DNA from: Salipiger mangrovisoli
Lineage (GTDB): Bacteria; Pseudomonadota; Alphaproteobacteria; Rhodobacterales; Rhodobacteraceae
DNA length: 64,000 nucleotides
NCBI RefSeq assembly: GCF_015223355.1
Contig: NZ_JADFFK010000003.1
Location: 186,001 to 250,000 of the forward strand
Reading direction: 5' to 3'
Under the pieces are notes generated by a model. It was not told the origin of the DNA and ran no database searches. It saw only the letters and a program-made list of their open reading frames with translations. This document shows, in pieces, positions 8,315-16,086 of this stretch. A program made the translations under genes and the position numbers. The first letter of the stretch is position 1. Every line of letters begins with the position of its first letter.

Positions 8315-9412
8315 ATGGCCCAGATCCGCATCGACAGCCTGCGCAAGGACTTCGGAGCCTTCACCGCCGTGCAATCCTCGAGCTTCACCATCGAGGACGG
8401 CGAGTTCTTCATGCTGCTCGGGCCCTCGGGCTGCGGCAAGACCACGACGCTTCGGATGATGGCGGGGCTCGAGATGCCCTCCGCCGGGCAGATCTACATC
8501 GACGGCGAGGAGGTCGGCCGCAAGCCCGCCAGCCAGCGCGACATCGCCTTCGTCTTCCAGATGTTCGCGCTCTACCCGCATATGAACGTGCGCCGGAACA
8601 TCTCCTATCCGCTGATCAGCCAGGGCATGGGGCGCAGGGCGGTGCGGGCCAAGGTCGAGGAGGTCTCGCGCATCCTCGGCATCACGGACATCCTCGACAG
8701 GCCCGTCGGCGGGCTCTCGGGTGGCGACCGGCAGCGGGTGGCGCTGGGTCGGGCGATCGTGCGCGAGCCCAAGGCGTTCTTCATGGACGAGCCGCTGGGG
8801 GCGCTCGACGCCGAGTTCCGCGAGCACATGGCCGAGGAATTGCGCGCCCTGCACGACCGCATGGGGGCGACCACGGTCTACGTCACCCACGACCAGCTCG
8901 AGGCGATGCAGATGGGCGACAAGATCGTGGTGATGAACCACGGCGTGGTCGAGCAGTTCGGCGTGCCGCAGGAGATCTACGACTGGCCCGCGACATTGTT
9001 CGTGGCGCAGTTCATCGGCTCGCCGCCGATGAACTTCCTGCGCTTCGAGGGCAGCGTCGCGCCGGGGGATGCCGTGGTCACGATCGGCTCTTTCGTGCAG
9101 GGGATACCGCAGCTTCGCGAGGGTCATGCCGGCGAGTTGGTGCTGGGCGTGCGCCCCGAGCATCTGCGGCTCGATGACGGTTCGGACTACCGCGCCGTGG
9201 TGCGGGCGGTGGAATACCTCGGCACCACGCAGATCATCACGCTCGAGGCCGAGCATGGCGAGGTGAAGGCGCGGGTCTCCAGCCGCGACACGGTGCGCGT
9301 GGACCAGACGACGGGGCTGGCCTTCAACGAGCGCACCCTGACGCTTTTCGATGCCGGAACCGGCCGTGCCCTGCGCTCGGCGGCCAACGAGGAGGTGCTG
9401 CGCCATGGCTGA
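8315..9412 (+). CDS. ABC transporter ATP-binding protein (first of two, MalK/UgpC-like)
   Basis: 365 residues. Walker A GPSGCGKT at 36-43; signature LSGGDRQRVALGRA near 134-147, with Asp where Gln is usual; Walker B AFFMDEP near 156-162; and the H-loop YVTHDQLEAMQMG. The C-terminal OB-type regulatory domain (from about 240) contains VLGVRPEHLRL, typical of sugar importers. It powers uptake together with the second ATPase, whose start overlaps this gene's end by 8 bases. Two non-identical ATPases in one operon are also found in the GlpS/GlpT glycerol importer. Confidence 0.92.
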   Translation: MAQIRIDSLRKDFGAFTAVQSSSFTIEDGEFFMLLGPSGCGKTTTLRMMAGLEMPSAGQIYIDGEEVGRKPASQRDIAFVFQMFALYPHMNVRRNISYPLISQGMGRRAVRAKVEEVSRILGITDILDRPVGGLSGGDRQRVALGRAIVREPKAFFMDEPLGALDAEFREHMAEELRALHDRMGATTVYVTHDQLEAMQMGDKIVVMNHGVVEQFGVPQEIYDWPATLFVAQFIGSPPMNFLRFEGSVAPGDAVVTIGSFVQGIPQLREGHAGELVLGVRPEHLRLDDGSDYRAVVRAVEYLGTTQIITLEAEHGEVKARVSSRDTVRVDQTTGLAFNERTLTLFDAGTGRALRSAANEEVLRHG

Positions 9413-10400
9413 GATCACGCTCTCCAACATCACCAAGCGTTTCGGCGACACGCTGGCGCTAGACGATGTGTCGATGACCGTGCCCAATGGTGCCTTCGTC
9501 GTGTTGCTGGGACCGACTGGCGCAGGCAAGACCACGACGTTGCGGCTGGTCTCGGGGCTCGACCAGCCCGACGCGGGACGCATCGAGATCGGCGGCACGG
9601 ATGTCACCCGCATGACCCCGGCTCAACGCAATGTCGCGATGGTCTTCCAGCAATACTCGCTCTACCCGCATATGACCGTCCGCGAGAACCTCGGCTTTCC
9701 GCTGAAATCGCCGCTGCTGCGCTACGACGACGCGCAGATCGCCCGCAAGGTGAGCGAGGTGGCGGAGATGCTGCAGATCGCCCACAAGCTGGACAACAAG
9801 GCCACGGCCCTCTCGGGCGGCGAGATGCAGCGGGTCTCGATCGGTCGCGCGCTGGTGCGCCGCCCCGAGGTTTACCTGATGGACGAGCCGCTCAGCTCGC
9901 TCGACGCCAAGCTGCGCGCCGACCTCAGGGTCGAGCTGAAGAACATACAGGCTCAGTCCGGCGTGCCCTTTCTCTACGTGACCCACGACCAGATCGAGGC
10001 GATGACCATGGCCAGCCACGTGGGGGTTCTGGATCACGGCAGATTGGTGCAGTTCGGCACCCCGCGCGAGATCTACGAGGATCCGGTCAGCGTCTACGCC
10101 GCCAGCCGCCTTGGCCTGCCGCGGATCAACATCCTGCCCGCCGATCTCTTTGCCGGCGCTCCCACGGGGGCGCGCTACATCGGCCTGCGGCCCGAGCAGA
10201 TCCGGCAGGGTGACGGCGCCGAGAGCCGGGTCATCCGCGTCGAGCATCTCGGCGACCAGACCCGGCTGCACCTGAAATTCCGCAACCACGACCTGATCAC
10301 CGTGACCGACGCCCACAGCGGGCTGCGCTCGGGTGACATCGTGCAGATCACCCCCGACGCCCCGTTCTATTTCGACGCCTCCGGCGCGCGCGTCCATTGA
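9405..10400 (+). CDS. ABC transporter ATP-binding protein (second of two)
   Basis: 331 residues from ATG 9405. Walker A GPTGAGKT at 36-43, signature LSGGEMQRVSIGRAL, Walker B YLMDEPLSSLD and switch LYVTHDQIEAMTMASHVGVL. The C-terminal regulatory domain (YIGLRPEQIRQG) is shorter than in the first ATPase. Overlap with the upstream gene and the absence of any other permease pair nearby support a heterodimeric motor for one transporter. The signature motifs of the two subunits differ (LSGGD versus LSGGE), which may make the two ATP sites unequal. Confidence 0.92.
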   Translation: MAEITLSNITKRFGDTLALDDVSMTVPNGAFVVLLGPTGAGKTTTLRLVSGLDQPDAGRIEIGGTDVTRMTPAQRNVAMVFQQYSLYPHMTVRENLGFPLKSPLLRYDDAQIARKVSEVAEMLQIAHKLDNKATALSGGEMQRVSIGRALVRRPEVYLMDEPLSSLDAKLRADLRVELKNIQAQSGVPFLYVTHDQIEAMTMASHVGVLDHGRLVQFGTPREIYEDPVSVYAASRLGLPRINILPADLFAGAPTGARYIGLRPEQIRQGDGAESRVIRVEHLGDQTRLHLKFRNHDLITVTDAHSGLRSGDIVQITPDAPFYFDASGARVH

Positions 10401-10410
10401 GGAGAGCTCC

Positions 10411-12033
10411 ATGACCCAGTTCATCAATCTGAAGGAAGACATCGTTGCCGAGGCGGTGGACGGCGTGGTCGCGGCGTCGGGCGGGCGGCTCGCGCGGCTC
10501 GACGGCTACCCGCATATCCGCGTGGTGCTGCGCTCGGGCTGGGACAAGTCGAAGGTCGCGCTGGTCTCGGGCGGCGGCTCGGGGCACGAGCCCGCGCATG
10601 CGGGCTTCGTCGGCGAGGGGATGCTGACCGCGGCGATCTGCGGCGACGTCTTCGCCTCGCCCTCGGTCGACGCGGTGCTGGCGGGGATCCTCGCGGTGAC
10701 CGGTCCGGCGGGCTGCCTGCTGATCGTCAAGAACTACACCGGCGACCGGCTGAACTTCGGCCTCGCAGCCGAGCGTGCGCGGGCCTTCGGGCTGAACGTG
10801 GCGATGGTTGTGGTGGACGACGACATCGCGCTGCCGCACCTGCCGCAAGCGCGCGGCGTGGCGGGAACGCTGCTCGTGCACAAGATCGCCGGGGCGCTGG
10901 CCGAGACCGGCGCCGATCTGGCCAGCGTGCGCGCGGCGGCGGAGCGGGTCATCGCGGGCACGCGCACCATCGGCATGTCGCTCGATACCTGCACCGTGCC
11001 GGGGGCACCCAAGGAGGCGCGCATCCAGCCCGGCAAGGCCGAGCTCGGGCTCGGTATCCATGGTGAGGCCGGGGCGCAGCAGGTCGACTACATCCACGCG
11101 CGCGGCGCGATGGAGATGGTCGCCGAACGACTGGCCGAACACATGGACCCCGGCAAGCCGCATGTGGCGCTGCTCAACAATCTCGGCGGGGCCTCGGTGC
11201 TGGAGATGCAGATCCTCGCCTACGAGCTCGGCAAGTCCGCCATCGGCGATCGGTTGCATCACATCATCGGTCCGGCGACGATGATGACCTCGCTCGAGAT
11301 GCGCGGGTTCTCGGTCTCTGTCTACCCGGCGGGCGCCGAGGATCTGATGGCGCTGAAATCGCCGGTGCCGCTGCCCGCCTGGCCGGGGCTCTCGGCGCTG
11401 GGGCCGGTCGAGGTCATCGAGCTGCCCGACGGGTTACGCCCGATCCGCCCGCTGCCTTCCGACCACCCCGAGACCCGCCGTTTCCTGAAGCGCTGCTGCG
11501 AGGTGTTCATCAGCGCCGAGTCCGATCTCAACGCGCTCGACGCGCGCGCCGGGGATGGCGACACCGGCTCCACGCTTGCGGGGGCGGCACGGGCGCTGCT
11601 CGGGGCGATGGATCGCCTGCCGCTGGCGGACCATACGCAGCTCTACCGGGCAATCGGGCTGGAATTGAGCCAGACCATGGGCGGCTCGTCGGGCGTATTG
11701 CTGGCGATCTTCTTCGCGGCCGCAGGGGATGCCGCCTCGAGCGGTCAATCGCTGCGCGAGGCGTTGAATGCGGGGCTCGACCGGATGCAGGAAATCGGCG
11801 GTGCCCGACCCGGCGACCGCACGATGATCGACGCGCTGAAACCGGCGCTGGACCATCTGGCAGGCGGGCTGGACGAGGCGGCGCGGGCAGCGCGGGAGGG
11901 CGCGAACCGGACGGCGGAGATGGCGACGGCAAAGGCTGGCCGTTCCGCCTACATCAACGCGGACCAGCTCAGGGGACAGGTCGATCCGGGTGCGGAAGCG
12001 GTGGCGCGCCTGTTCGAGAGCCTGTCGGGCTAG
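10411..12033 (+). CDS. Dihydroxyacetone kinase family protein, single-chain DhaK-DhaL fusion
   Basis: 540 residues from ATG 10411, behind GGAGAG. The DhaK half binds the ketose covalently: SGGGSGHEPAHAGF near 53-66, and His217 in GLGIHGEAG is the expected hemiaminal histidine. A linker near 330-370 leads to the DhaL half, with the ATP/Mg motif DARAGDGDTGSTLAGAA and GGSSGVLLAIFF. This is the ATP-dependent, not the PTS-dependent, type. It is the last gene of the ABC operon and would phosphorylate the imported compound or its oxidation product. The family also includes D- and L-erythrulose kinases, so the substrate could be dihydroxyacetone or a tetrulose. No polyol dehydrogenase is present, which favours direct uptake of a ketose. 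Confidence 0.9.
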   Translation: MTQFINLKEDIVAEAVDGVVAASGGRLARLDGYPHIRVVLRSGWDKSKVALVSGGGSGHEPAHAGFVGEGMLTAAICGDVFASPSVDAVLAGILAVTGPAGCLLIVKNYTGDRLNFGLAAERARAFGLNVAMVVVDDDIALPHLPQARGVAGTLLVHKIAGALAETGADLASVRAAAERVIAGTRTIGMSLDTCTVPGAPKEARIQPGKAELGLGIHGEAGAQQVDYIHARGAMEMVAERLAEHMDPGKPHVALLNNLGGASVLEMQILAYELGKSAIGDRLHHIIGPATMMTSLEMRGFSVSVYPAGAEDLMALKSPVPLPAWPGLSALGPVEVIELPDGLRPIRPLPSDHPETRRFLKRCCEVFISAESDLNALDARAGDGDTGSTLAGAARALLGAMDRLPLADHTQLYRAIGLELSQTMGGSSGVLLAIFFAAAGDAASSGQSLREALNAGLDRMQEIGGARPGDRTMIDALKPALDHLAGGLDEAARAAREGANRTAEMATAKAGRSAYINADQLRGQVDPGAEAVARLFESLSG

Positions 12034-12078
12034 GGGGCTGGCGGCAGGACCACCGCGGCAAGCCCCCCGCACGAAAAA

Positions 12079-12102
12079 GGGGCCGCATACATCCGCGGCC
12101 CC
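12079..12102 (-). terminator. Rho-independent terminator of the small secreted protein gene
   Basis: An 8-bp GC stem (GGGGCCGC / GCGGCCCC) with an 8-base loop. On the minus strand it is followed by a run of five T, so it suits the minus-strand gene ending at 12130. It may also stop the kinase operon from the other side. Confidence 0.7.
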
Positions 12103-12129
12103 TGTCGTAGGTTTGTGAACCGCCGGCGA

Positions 12130-12525
12130 TTACCGCGCGGAAAGCGCCCTGATCAGGCCGCGCTTTTCGACCTCGGGACGGCTTGAGTGGGCGATGGCCA
12201 TCGCGCTGCCGATGTGCTGCCCGGACATGCGCGAGAGTTCGTCGTCCGACACATATTCGCGAACGAGGTCCAGCTGCTGCGACGAGTAGGTGCGGGGTGC
12301 CGACCCGCTGGTGGCAATATACTCGATCCGGGAGGCCTTCTGGGCATTGCTGTCGCGGCTCGTGGAAAGGCTGAATGCGGTCAGGATTTGTGACTCGCTG
12401 AGCAACGAGAGGACAGACTCCGGCACGTAGCGGGACAGCTGGTTCAGCAGGTCTTCGTCTGCCACAGCCGGGGAGGTCGCGGCCAGGGCGAAGGAAACGG
12501 AGGAAATGGCGAGAAAGAACTTCAT
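12130..12525 (-). CDS. Small secreted protein of unknown function
   Basis: 131 residues from ATG 12525 with an AAGGAA ribosome site. A signal peptide covers about residues 1-22 (MKFFLAISSVSFALAATSPA, then VADEDLL). The mature chain of about 108 residues is polar and helix-prone, with no cysteine and no domain I recognise. It repeats weakly related segments ending in acidic stretches (RYVPESVLSLLSESQIL and REYVSDDELSRMSG), so it may be an internal duplication. It is monocistronic, bounded by a terminator downstream and a structured non-coding stretch upstream. It presumably acts in the periplasm or outside the cell. Confidence 0.65.
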   Translation of the reverse strand: MKFFLAISSVSFALAATSPAVADEDLLNQLSRYVPESVLSLLSESQILTAFSLSTSRDSNAQKASRIEYIATSGSAPRTYSSQQLDLVREYVSDDELSRMSGQHIGSAMAIAHSSRPEVEKRGLIRALSAR

Positions 12526-12582
12526 GGCTATTCCTTTCAAGATTCAGAATTCGTCTCTGACAAAGGAATACAGGTGACCTGA

Positions 12583-12698
12583 CCCGAAAATATCGGGCCC
12601 TGGGAGTACGGATAAGCGGCGGGAGAGGCGAAAGAGCCGCCGGATTCAATCCGGCCTGCCCGACTGGGAGGAGGGGACAACCGGAAGGTTCCCAGGCC
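12583..12698. ncRNA. Structured non-coding element (leader or independent RNA), orientation uncertain
   Basis: A 9-bp stem with one bulged C can close between 12596-12605 and 12690-12698. Inside it lie a perfect hairpin at 12639-12655, a possible GCGGC/GCCGC stem spanning 12616-12640 and an AACC-GGAA-GGTT tetraloop hairpin near 12679-12690. A CCCGA/TCGGG hairpin adjoins at 12583-12597. Read on the minus strand it would be the 5' leader of the small secreted protein and exposes CCTCCTCCC, an anti-Shine-Dalgarno motif; read on the plus strand it carries a GNRA-type tetraloop. I could not match it to a known riboswitch or sRNA family. Confidence 0.35.
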
Positions 12699-12737
12699 AT
12701 CATCATATCACATTTCTGACGTCCTATGTATCAAGCC

Positions 12738-12753
12738 TTGTGATGTGTCACAA
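12738..12753. promoter_or_regulatory. TGTGA-N4-TCACA palindrome (CRP/FNR-family-like site)
   Basis: TTGTGATGTGTCACAA is an inverted repeat of 6 bp with a 4-base spacer. The 14-bp half-site span equals that of FNR/FixK boxes, while the half-sites resemble CRP boxes. On the minus strand a possible promoter (TTGATA about 17 bases before GTGATA) lies immediately downstream, pointing at the small secreted protein gene. Confidence 0.35.
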
Positions 12754-12795
12754 AATCGCGAGCCAGCGCACTCGGGGCGAGAGCCGGATCGCCGG

Positions 12796-13398
12796 TCAGA
12801 CGCCCAGCCAGCGGCGGCCCGCGACGCGCCCGGCGAGCCCGCAGAGCACGATGGCCAGCCCGTACCAGAGCAGGAAGAAGGCGGCGCTGTCCTCGTCGCA
12901 ATGCACCGCGTAGATCGCCGCCGCCGCACCGCCCGAGACCAACCCTGCCAACATTCCGCTGCGCGCGGGACGGGGCTCGACCCGGTGGCGCAGACCGCGG
13001 AAGAGCGCCAGCGCGATGGGCAGCGCCAACGCCGGAATCGACAGCAGGCAGGCCCAGAGCGTCTGCCCGAGGATGTCGCCTCCGGTCAACGCCGCGAGGA
13101 GCCACCCCACCGCGCCCGCGACCGCCAGCAGCCAGAGCGGCCAGAGCGGTGCCTGCGCCTCGGGATCGCTGCGCCGCAGCAGCGGCCAGGCGGCCAGCGC
13201 CACCAGCACCGGAAGGCTCTGCTTGACCAGCAACGGCGCCATGAGCAGCACGCCGGGCCAGCCCGGACGCATGCCCCAGAACACCAGCACCAAGACCAGC
13301 GACATCGCAGCGCCGAAGGCGATGCGCCACAGCAGGTGCGGGCGTTTGGCGGGCACGTCGTCGGCAGCCAGCGCGGCAATCAGCTCATCGGTGTCCAT
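12796..13398 (-). CDS. nrsF: NrsF family anti-sigma factor (DUF1109)
   Basis: 200 residues. A short cytoplasmic N-terminus (MDTDELIAALAADDVPAKRP) would bind the sigma factor, followed by six hydrophobic segments from about residue 28 to the end, the hallmark architecture of DUF1109/NrsF integral-membrane anti-sigma factors. Its start overlaps the end of the ECF sigma gene by 19 bases, as expected for a co-translated sigma/anti-sigma pair. In Caulobacter, NrsF holds SigF inactive until metal stress. The presence of DUF2282/DUF692/DUF2063 genes opposite supports the same circuit here. A Cys occurs near the NAVHCDE-like position (YAVHCDED) between the last membrane segments, of possible interest for metal sensing. 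Confidence 0.85.
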   Translation of the reverse strand: MDTDELIAALAADDVPAKRPHLLWRIAFGAAMSLVLVLVFWGMRPGWPGVLLMAPLLVKQSLPVLVALAAWPLLRRSDPEAQAPLWPLWLLAVAGAVGWLLAALTGGDILGQTLWACLLSIPALALPIALALFRGLRHRVEPRPARSGMLAGLVSGGAAAAIYAVHCDEDSAAFFLLWYGLAIVLCGLAGRVAGRRWLGV

Positions 13399-13934
13399 TC
13401 TTCCTCCTTCCTGGCCGCTTCGGCCAGCCGTCTCAGCGCGCGGTGCAGCGCCACCCGCAGGGCGCCGGGGCTGAGATCGAAATCCTTCGATAGCGTTTCG
13501 GGATCGGCGCCGCCGATCGCGTGTTCCCGCACCAGCGCCGCATCCCGTGCCGAGAGCCGGGACAGCGCCTGTTCGAGGTGCAGCCCGGCCAGCGGATCGA
13601 CCGCCGGCGCATCCAGGCCGGGATGATCCTCGACCGGCTCATGCGGGGCGCTGGGGGTCTTGCGCAAGGCGTCGACCGCCTTGTGTTTCACGATCACCCG
13701 CACCCAGGGCAACAGCGGCCGCGCCGGGTCCCAGCTGCCACGCTTGAGGTGGATCGACAGGAGCGCCTCCTGCACCACGTCCTCGGCCAGATGTCCGTGC
13801 TGCGCGGGCAGGTCGCGTGTCGCCATGGCGCGCATCCGTGGCACGAGGTGCGACAGGCAGGCGGCATAGGCGCGCCGGTCGCCCGCAAGCGCCTTGCGCA
13901 TCAGCGCCTCGATCTCGTCATCGCGTCCGGTCAT
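13380..13934 (-). CDS. sigF: ECF sigma factor, SigF-like
   Basis: 184 residues. Region 2 spans about 8-80 (HLAEDVVQEALLSIHLKRG, then WVRVIVKHKAVDALRK), and region 4 spans about 118-175 (LSARDAALVREHAIGGADPE, then DFDLSPGALRVALHRALRRL). It heads a two-gene minus-strand operon with the membrane anti-sigma NrsF. A promoter with the same -35/spacer/-10 pattern as that of the divergent peptide operon lies about 40 bases upstream, so it is probably autoregulated. By analogy with Caulobacter SigF it would direct RNA polymerase to metal-stress genes. The symbol is given by functional analogy. Confidence 0.87.
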   Translation of the reverse strand: MTGRDDEIEALMRKALAGDRRAYAACLSHLVPRMRAMATRDLPAQHGHLAEDVVQEALLSIHLKRGSWDPARPLLPWVRVIVKHKAVDALRKTPSAPHEPVEDHPGLDAPAVDPLAGLHLEQALSRLSARDAALVREHAIGGADPETLSKDFDLSPGALRVALHRALRRLAEAARKEEEWTPMS

Positions 13935-13974
13935 CTACCTCGGGCCGTGTCCACTTGCGGGGAATGTACCTGCG

Positions 13975-14002
13975 CATACGGGCGTCGAGAGGGCCTCGTT
14001 AC
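13975..14002 (-). promoter_or_regulatory. Predicted SigF-type promoter of the sigma/anti-sigma operon
   Basis: On the minus strand: GTAACG, a 16-base spacer, then CGTATG (-35 at 13997-14002, -10 at 13975-13980). The -10 ends 40 bases before the sigma factor ATG. The architecture matches the divergent promoter at 14048-14075. Confidence 0.6.
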
Positions 14003-14047
14003 AGCGCCCCCCGAATATTTCTGTCCTATCACACAAGCGCGAGCCGC

Positions 14048-14075
14048 GTAACAAACCGCCGCCCGTTGCCGAATA
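14048..14075 (+). promoter_or_regulatory. Predicted SigF-type promoter of the bufferin operon
   Basis: GTAACA (14048-14053), a 16-base spacer, then CGAATA (14070-14075). I recall the Caulobacter SigF promoter as roughly TGTAACC-N16-CGAA, which this resembles closely. It lies 48 bases upstream of the peptide precursor start. Confidence 0.65.
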
Positions 14076-14123
14076 CCCCGGTGCAGACGCGATGCGCTGC
14101 GTGTCATTTTTGGAGAGACGGAC

Positions 14124-14429
14124 ATGACCCTTCACAACAAACACCTTGCCCTGGTCGGTGCCCTTGCCGCGGGGCTCGCGCAATTCGCCGGCGCCGCCCA
14201 GGCGCAGGAACAGGAAAAATGCTTCGGCGTGGCCATGGCAGGCGAGAACGGCTGTGCCGCCGGTCCCGGAACGACCTGCGCCGGCACCGCCTCGGTCGAC
14301 TATCAGGGCAATTCCTGGACGCTGGTGCCTGCTGGCACCTGTGCCGAGATCGACCTCCCGGCGATGGCCGACGGCACCCCGCGCATGGGCTCGCTCGAGC
14401 CGCTGATGCGCGACCTGCCCAAGGGCTGA
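14124..14429 (+). CDS. bufA: Bufferin precursor peptide (DUF2282 family)
   Basis: 101 residues with a GGAGAG ribosome site. A signal peptide runs to about residue 27 ([10 protein letters not shown]). The mature part has the four conserved cysteines of DUF2282: Cys33 (EKCFGVA), Cys44 (ENGCAAG), Cys52 (TTCAGTA) and Cys73 (PAGTCAEI), plus the [16 protein letters not shown] core. In characterised bufferins, an MNIO enzyme converts cysteines to thiooxazole groups and the exported peptide chelates copper. It is followed by exactly the expected maturase and partner genes. It differs from classical RiPPs in having a long, signal-peptide-like leader that is used for export. Confidence 0.9.
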   Translation: MTLHNKHLALVGALAAGLAQFAGAAQAQEQEKCFGVAMAGENGCAAGPGTTCAGTASVDYQGNSWTLVPAGTCAEIDLPAMADGTPRMGSLEPLMRDLPKG

Positions 14430-14512
14430 AGCCTGGGCTGATCCCGCGCGCGGCGGCCTGCTGGTCGCCGTGCGCGCCCCGCCCCGACAGCCCCAGAACC
14501 GCGAGAGACCCC

Positions 14513-15355
14513 ATGCAGAGCACGCAGCTTCCGAACACCGCCGGCATCGGCTTCAAGGCACGGCACTTCGACGATCTCGGCGATCCCGGCGCGGTCAGCT
14601 GGCTGGAAATCCATGCCGAGAACTACATGGTCGCGGGTGGCCCGCGGCTGGCCATGCTCGAGGCGCTGCGCGCGCGCTTTCCGATCTCGGTACATGGCGT
14701 GGGCCTGTCGATCGGTGGCGAGGGACCGCTGGATGCGGCGCATCTGGACCGCCTGAAACAGCTGATCGACCGCCTGCGCCCGGCGCAATTCTCCGAGCAT
14801 CTGGCCTGGTCCACCCACGAGGGCACCTATTTCAGCGACCTGCTGCCGCTGCCCTACACTGCTGCGACGCTGGAGCGGGTCACCTCCCACGTGGACGAGG
14901 TGCAGCAGCGTCTCGGGCTGCGCATGCTGCTCGAGAACCCGTCGAGTTACCTCGTGTTCGAGGACAGCACCCTCTCAGAGACCAGCTTTCTTGCCGAGGT
15001 GGCCCGCCGCACCGGCTGCGGGCTGCTGCTCGACATCAACAATGTCTTCATTTCGGCCAGCAACCTCGGCACGTCGGCGCAGGCCTATCTTGCCGACTAC
15101 CCGGTGGAGCTGGTGGGCGAGATTCACCTCGCGGGCTATGTCGAGGAGGAGGACGGGCAGGGCGCTGCGCTGCTCATCGACACCCATGGCGCGCCGGTGG
15201 CGGACCCGGTCTGGGCGCTCTACGCCGAGGTCATCGCGCGCATCGGGCCGCGCCCGACGCTGATCGAATGGGACAATGACGTGCCGGATTTCCCCACGCT
15301 CGAGGCCGAGGCGGCGCGCGCCGCGCGGCTGATGGCACGGCGGGTCGCGGCATGA
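14513..15355 (+). CDS. bufB: MNIO/DUF692 peptide-modifying multinuclear iron oxidase
   Basis: 280 residues from ATG 14513. It is a TIM-barrel of the DUF692 family, with the conserved candidate metal ligands visible: His61 (SVHGVGLSIG), His96 (SEHLAWS), Glu141 (ENPSSY), Asp174 and Asn177 (DINNVFISASN), His205 (EIHLAGY), Asp223/His225 (DTHGAPV) and Glu252 (IEWDND). MNIOs use two or three irons to oxidise cysteines in precursor peptides. It lies 83 bases after the DUF2282 gene and its stop overlaps the DUF2063 gene (ATGA), so maturase and partner are coupled. It works in the cytoplasm before peptide export. Confidence 0.93.
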   Translation: MQSTQLPNTAGIGFKARHFDDLGDPGAVSWLEIHAENYMVAGGPRLAMLEALRARFPISVHGVGLSIGGEGPLDAAHLDRLKQLIDRLRPAQFSEHLAWSTHEGTYFSDLLPLPYTAATLERVTSHVDEVQQRLGLRMLLENPSSYLVFEDSTLSETSFLAEVARRTGCGLLLDINNVFISASNLGTSAQAYLADYPVELVGEIHLAGYVEEEDGQGAALLIDTHGAPVADPVWALYAEVIARIGPRPTLIEWDNDVPDFPTLEAEAARAARLMARRVAA

Positions 15356-16086
15356 GCGGGCAGGGCGTCTTTGCAAGTGCGCTGCTCGGGCCGGAGCTGC
15401 CCCGCCCCGAGACGCTGCGCGATCCTTCCGGCAGCCGCGCCACGCGGCGCTTCGACGTCTACCGCAACAATGTCGCCGTCGCCCTGACCGAGGCGCTCGC
15501 CGCCGCCTTCCCGGTGGTGCAGCGGCTGGTCGGCGAGACCTATTTCGCCGCCATGGCGCGAGACTTTGCCCGCGCGCACCCGCCGCGCAGCCCGGTCATG
15601 GCACTCTACGGTGCCGAGCTGCCGGGCTGGATCGAGCGCTTCCCGCCCCTCGCCGCGCTGCCCTACCTGCCCGAGGTCGCGCGCATCGAACAGGCGCGGC
15701 GCGAGGCGAGCCAGGCTGCCGATGCAGCCCCCCTTGATCCGCGCGCGCTGGCGGGGCTCTCGCCCGCGGAGCTGGCCGCGAACGCCCCGCGCCCGCACCC
15801 CGCCACGCGGTGCCTGCGCACGCGCCACGCCGCGCTCGCCATCTGGGGCCGCAACGCCGAGCGCCCCGATCTTGCTCAGAGCCCGCCGGGCGAGGTGCTG
15901 ATCACCCGCCCCGCGCTTTCCCTGCGCCTCCGCGCCGCCCCCTCGGGCACTGGCGCCACCCTGCGGGCACTGGCACGCGGTGCGCCGCTCGGCTCCGCGC
16001 TGCCGCAGGACGCAGATCACGCCGCCATCTTCGCCTGCCTCTTCACCGCAGGCGCCCTTGTCCCCCAGGGAGACCCCGAGCCATGA
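15352..16086 (+). CDS. bufC: DUF2063 family partner protein of the MNIO maturase
   Basis: 244 residues. The N-terminal DUF2063/HvfC-BufC domain is recognisable from RRFDVYRNNVAVALTEALAA, FPVVQRLVGETYF and YLPEVARIE; the C-terminal third is variable. It overlaps the maturase gene by 4 bases and the DoxX gene by 4 bases. In characterised clusters this protein binds the precursor and delivers it to the MNIO; here that role is inferred from order and family. Confidence 0.9.
   Translation: MSGQGVFASALLGPELPRPETLRDPSGSRATRRFDVYRNNVAVALTEALAAAFPVVQRLVGETYFAAMARDFARAHPPRSPVMALYGAELPGWIERFPPLAALPYLPEVARIEQARREASQAADAAPLDPRALAGLSPAELAANAPRPHPATRCLRTRHAALAIWGRNAERPDLAQSPPGEVLITRPALSLRLRAAPSGTGATLRALARGAPLGSALPQDADHAAIFACLFTAGALVPQGDPEP

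Noticed and set aside
12526-12720. Glycine or c-di-GMP riboswitch, SRP RNA or RNase P fragment in the structured gap
   Set aside because: The closing stem and hairpins are real, but none of the diagnostic cores of these families is present; kept as an unassigned structured element.
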